Of a stretch of DNA of 64,000 nucleotides, positions 61,520 through 64,000 are shown piece after piece. Source of the stretch: Occultella kanbiaonis. GTDB taxonomy: Bacteria; Actinomycetota; Actinomycetes; Actinomycetales; Beutenbergiaceae. A program made the position numbers and the translations under genes. The stretch covers positions 186,001-250,000 of the forward strand of contig NZ_CP046175.1 of the NCBI RefSeq assembly GCF_009708215.1, given 5' to 3'. The notes under the pieces are model-generated. The model did no database searches. It saw only the letters and a list, made by a program, of their open reading frames with translations, and had not been told where the DNA came from. The number at the start of each line of letters is the position of its first letter. Position 1 is the first letter of the stretch.

Positions 61520-62463
61520 TGAGCGCGACCGCGACGAGCGAGCGCACCGCGACGGCGGCCGCGCCCAAGAAGAAGGGCCGCACCCCGCTGGGCAACGGGC
61601 TGACCACGAGGCGGGCGATCCCGATGGCCCCAGCCCTCATCCTGCTGCTGCTGTTCATGGCCGGCCCGATCCTCTACTCCCTGTATCTCGCCTTCACCGA
61701 CAACGCGATCCGCGGTGAAGGAGCGGCCGAGACCTCATTCGTCGGCTTCGACAACTTCGCCGAGGCGTTCGGTGACAGTGCATTCTGGAACTCGGTCGGG
61801 CTGACCATCGTGTTCACCGTGGTGTCCGCCGTGATCGGACAGAACTGCCTGGGCATGCTGCTGGCGCTGTTGATGGAGAAGTCCCACCGCGTCGTCACCT
61901 TCGTCGTGACCTCCATCGTGATCGCCGCGTGGATCCTCCCCGAGGTCGTGGCCGGCTACCTGCTCTACACCTTCTTCGCGGACGAGGGCAGCCTGAACGC
62001 GATCATCACCTCGCTGGGCCTGCCCCCGCAGGAGATGCTGTTCGCGTTGCCGATCCTCGCGGTGAGCTTCGCCAACGTATGGCGCGGTACGGCCTTCTCC
62101 ATGCTGGTGTACTCGGCCGCCCTCGGCGCCATCCCCTCGGACATCTACGAATCGGCCGCCATCGACGGCGCCGGGCCGATACGACGGTTCTGGTCGGTGA
62201 CGATCCCGCTGATGCGCCCGGCCATCGCGACCAACCTGATGCTCATCACCCTGCAGACGCTCTCGGTGTTCGGTCTCATCTTCATCATGACCGGCGGTGG
62301 TCCGGCCCAGCGCAGCCAGACGCTACCGCTGTACATGTACGAGCAGGCATTCTCCTACGGCCAGTTGGGCTACGGCACCGCCGTCGCCCTGTTGCTGCTG
62401 GGGATCGGGGCGCTCGCCTCCATCGGCTATCTGCGCCTGCTGCCCGAGGAGGAGAAGCGATGA
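61519..62463 (+). CDS. CUT1 sugar ABC transporter permease (MalF/UgpA type)
   Basis: A 314-aa permease. A basic N-terminus (PKKKGRTPLGNGLTTRR) precedes PMAPALILLLLFMAGPILYS; the EAA loop is YESAAIDGAGPIRRFWSVTIP. It shares one base with the stop of the binding-protein gene and overlaps the next gene as ATGA. No ATPase gene is in the operon. Confidence 0.95.
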   Translation: MSATATSERTATAAAPKKKGRTPLGNGLTTRRAIPMAPALILLLLFMAGPILYSLYLAFTDNAIRGEGAAETSFVGFDNFAEAFGDSAFWNSVGLTIVFTVVSAVIGQNCLGMLLALLMEKSHRVVTFVVTSIVIAAWILPEVVAGYLLYTFFADEGSLNAIITSLGLPPQEMLFALPILAVSFANVWRGTAFSMLVYSAALGAIPSDIYESAAIDGAGPIRRFWSVTIPLMRPAIATNLMLITLQTLSVFGLIFIMTGGGPAQRSQTLPLYMYEQAFSYGQLGYGTAVALLLLGIGALASIGYLRLLPEEEKR

Positions 62464-63359
62464 CCACCACGGCGTCCACCACGAGGACCGCTACCGCGAA
62501 GAGGGTGCCGGCTCGGGCATCCCGATCCGGCAGCGGACAGCGCAGGCGAGGGATGACCCTGGCCGCGACGGTCGTGATGATCGTCATCGGTCTCGCGTTC
62601 GTGATCCCACTGCTGTGGGTGGTCCTCGCCTCGTTCGACACCCAGGCCAGCCTCGCCGTGAGCTGGCCTGCCGAGTGGAGTCTGGGTAACTTCCAGGCGA
62701 TCTGGAACTCCGAGACGACGTTCCGGCCGCTGACGAACTCGCTGATCCTGTGCGGCGGTGCGACCGTGGTGACGATGACGGCGGCCGTGCTGTGCGCTTA
62801 CCCCTTCTCCCGGTACCGGTTCCGGGCGAAGAGGCCGCTCCTGCTGACGATCATCTTCGCCACCGGGCTGCCCATCACAGCGATCATGATCCCGGTCTAC
62901 TCGCTGTTCGTCCGGGTGAACCTGATCGATTCGATGGTCGGCGCGATCCTGTTCCTGGGTGCCTCGGCACTGCCTTACGCGATCTTCCTCACCAAGGGAT
63001 TCATCGATGCGGTGCCGATCCAGATCGAGGAGAGCGCATGGACGGAGGGCGCCGGGATGCTCCGCACCTTGTGGTCGGTCGTGATCCCGCTGATGCGCTC
63101 GGGCCTCGCGGTCGCCACCATCTTCACCTTCGTGGGCATGTGGGGGAACTTCTTCGTGCCGTTCATGTTGCTCCTGAGCCCGGACCAACTGCCTGCCGCC
63201 GTCACCCTCTACACGTTCTCGTCGCAGTACGGGCAGGTCGCCTACGGGCAACTCGCGGCCTTCTCGATCTTCTACTCCCTGCCGGTGGTCGTGCTGTACC
63301 TCTTCATGGGCCGCAGCCTGGGCACCGGCTTCGCCGCCGCCGGCGGCATCAAGGGGTGA
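62460..63359 (+). CDS. CUT1 sugar ABC transporter permease (MalG/UgpE type)
   Basis: A 299-aa permease with a Thr/Arg-rich cytoplasmic N-terminus, first helix TLAATVVMIVIGLAFVIPLL and an EAA-like loop IEESAWTEGAGMLRTLWSVV in which the second EAA alanine position is Ser. It ends the three-gene importer and converges on the NUDIX gene 8 nt away. Confidence 0.95.
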   Translation: MTTTASTTRTATAKRVPARASRSGSGQRRRGMTLAATVVMIVIGLAFVIPLLWVVLASFDTQASLAVSWPAEWSLGNFQAIWNSETTFRPLTNSLILCGGATVVTMTAAVLCAYPFSRYRFRAKRPLLLTIIFATGLPITAIMIPVYSLFVRVNLIDSMVGAILFLGASALPYAIFLTKGFIDAVPIQIEESAWTEGAGMLRTLWSVVIPLMRSGLAVATIFTFVGMWGNFFVPFMLLLSPDQLPAAVTLYTFSSQYGQVAYGQLAAFSIFYSLPVVVLYLFMGRSLGTGFAAAGGIKG

Positions 63360-63367
63360 GGTGGCGG

Positions 63368-63850
63368 TCAGTTCGCGCTACCCCCGAACCCGTACACCAT
63401 GATCGGCGTCAGGGTGCCGGTCCGGATGGACTCAAGGACGGCCAGTTCGTGCGGCACCACGGGCTCGGGCAGCGCATCCAGCGGGAACCAGGCGAGCTCG
63501 GCGGCCTTGTCCGCCTCCATCAGCGACGGGTCGCCGGACCAGCTACGGCAGGAGAAGAAGAAGTCGACGCGCTCGTCGATCGCGCGGCCGTTCCCGTGCG
63601 TGCGGTGCATGGTGCACAGAGGTTCGAGGTCCGGCTCGGCGACCGTGATCCCGAGCTCCTCCCGGGCCTCCCTGATGGCGGCCGCGTGCACCGACTCATC
63701 CGCCTCGACGTGCCCCGCAGCCGCGTGGGCCCAGTGCTCGTCCATGTAGCCGGTGCCGCGTCGCAGGGACAGCAGCACCTCCTCACCGGTGGAAGTCTCG
63801 CGGCGGAGCAGGACGTAGGCGGCGGGCACCACCTGGAAGCGATCGGTCAC
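63368..63850 (-). CDS. NUDIX hydrolase
   Basis: A 160-aa protein whose Nudix box (GX5EX7REUXEEXGU) is complete, reading GHVEADESVHAAAIREAREE followed by LG (about residues 46-67). Such enzymes hydrolyse nucleoside diphosphates linked to another group. The GTG start at 63850 is chosen because the upstream extension to 63895 overlaps the end of the neighbouring gene. The substrate is unknown. Confidence 0.88.
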   Translation of the reverse strand: MTDRFQVVPAAYVLLRRETSTGEEVLLSLRRGTGYMDEHWAHAAAGHVEADESVHAAAIREAREELGITVAEPDLEPLCTMHRTHGNGRAIDERVDFFFSCRSWSGDPSLMEADKAAELAWFPLDALPEPVVPHELAVLESIRTGTLTPIMVYGFGGSAN

Positions 63851-63891
63851 GCGACCACCGTAGCGACGCGGCGCGGGGCCGGCGTCCCAGG

Positions 63892-64000
63892 TCACCTCTG
63901 CTTCGGTTCGATGAGCGGCACGAAGCGGTAGGTGCCGGGTGCCTGCTCGGCGGAAGGGACGCCGTCGGCCATCGTGACGATCGTCATCCGGCCTCGGACG
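63892..64000 (-). CDS. 3' end of an unidentified gene (cut by the window edge)
   Basis: The last 36 codons of a minus-strand gene that continues past the window: the C-terminus reads MADGVPSAEQAPGTYRFVPL and ends IEPKQR. It lies 41 nt upstream of the NUDIX gene in the same direction. Too little is visible to name it. Confidence 0.55.
   Translation of the reverse strand, partial: VRGRMTIVTMADGVPSAEQAPGTYRFVPLIEPKQR

Noticed and set aside
1-64000. tRNA, rRNA, riboswitches, insertion sequences or prophage
   Set aside because: None of the characteristic sequences, transposase or integrase genes, or terminal repeats was seen on reading both strands; small RNAs cannot be excluded.

Overview
The window is a chromosomal segment of a high-GC actinobacterium. 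The signs are GC-rich third codon positions, many ATGA stop-start overlaps, promoters whose -10 box lies 6-8 bases before the start codon, Tat-exported lipoproteins, a methylglyoxal synthase, an actinobacterial Nei-type glycosylase, a YidC paralogue beside a DUF6412 gene, and several carbohydrate importers without their own ATPase. The gene content (heparinase II/III-like, golvesin-domain and GH20-like proteins) suggests a glycan-degrading member of the Micrococcales, perhaps near Ruania or Beutenbergia. That placement is inference. No tRNA, rRNA, insertion sequence, prophage or CRISPR array was seen.

Layout. 0.2-9.6 kb: a DNA glycosylase, a small glycan island (heparinase II/III-like protein, a split alpha-toroid gene, a Tat-exported toroid protein), two APH-fold kinases, and a DUF6412-YidC pair. 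9.6-15.6 kb: a compact PEP-synthase-like dikinase with a histidine phosphatase, divergent from two regulator-like genes across a tandem palindromic operator, then two DUF402-like proteins, methylglyoxal synthase, a small membrane protein and a deoxyribonuclease IV-like enzyme. 15.8-25.2 kb: a sortase-anchored surface protein, an orphan sugar-binding lipoprotein, a gamma-glutamyltransferase-family enzyme, a WYL regulator, a small lipoprotein, a hemerythrin-like protein and a DrrAB-type exporter.

25.3-51.9 kb is the centrepiece, an apparent polysaccharide utilisation locus. It holds a Gfo/Idh/MocA protein, a cytoplasmic beta-propeller-like protein, two very large Tat-exported toroid proteins (1335 and 1580 aa) with NEW3-like and golvesin-like modules, an FAD-dependent oxidoreductase, a GH42-type beta-galactosidase, two GH20-like hexosaminidases, a PL22-like propeller, one complete CUT1 importer minus ATPase, and IclR and ROK regulators. 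A likely scheme is that the exported toroid proteins attack or bind an extracellular glycan, the ABC system imports fragments, and the cytoplasmic propellers, GH42, GH20-like and redox enzymes finish them. A 13-bp motif, GGTGCTNNTAYAG, recurs at three promoters in the locus and may be the binding site of a local regulator.

52.0-64.0 kb: a probable ribbon-helix-helix protein preceded by three tandem TGTAATC octamers, an orphan pair of sugar permeases, a small multidrug-export family protein, a fused FAD/Fe-S D-lactate-dehydrogenase-like enzyme, a 544-base stretch with no convincing gene but traces of a decayed one, a membrane-anchored coiled coil, a DUF998 membrane protein, a further CUT1 binding protein with two permeases, a NUDIX hydrolase and the 3' end of an unidentified gene. 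All importers here must borrow an ATPase from elsewhere, as is usual for actinobacterial CUT1 systems.
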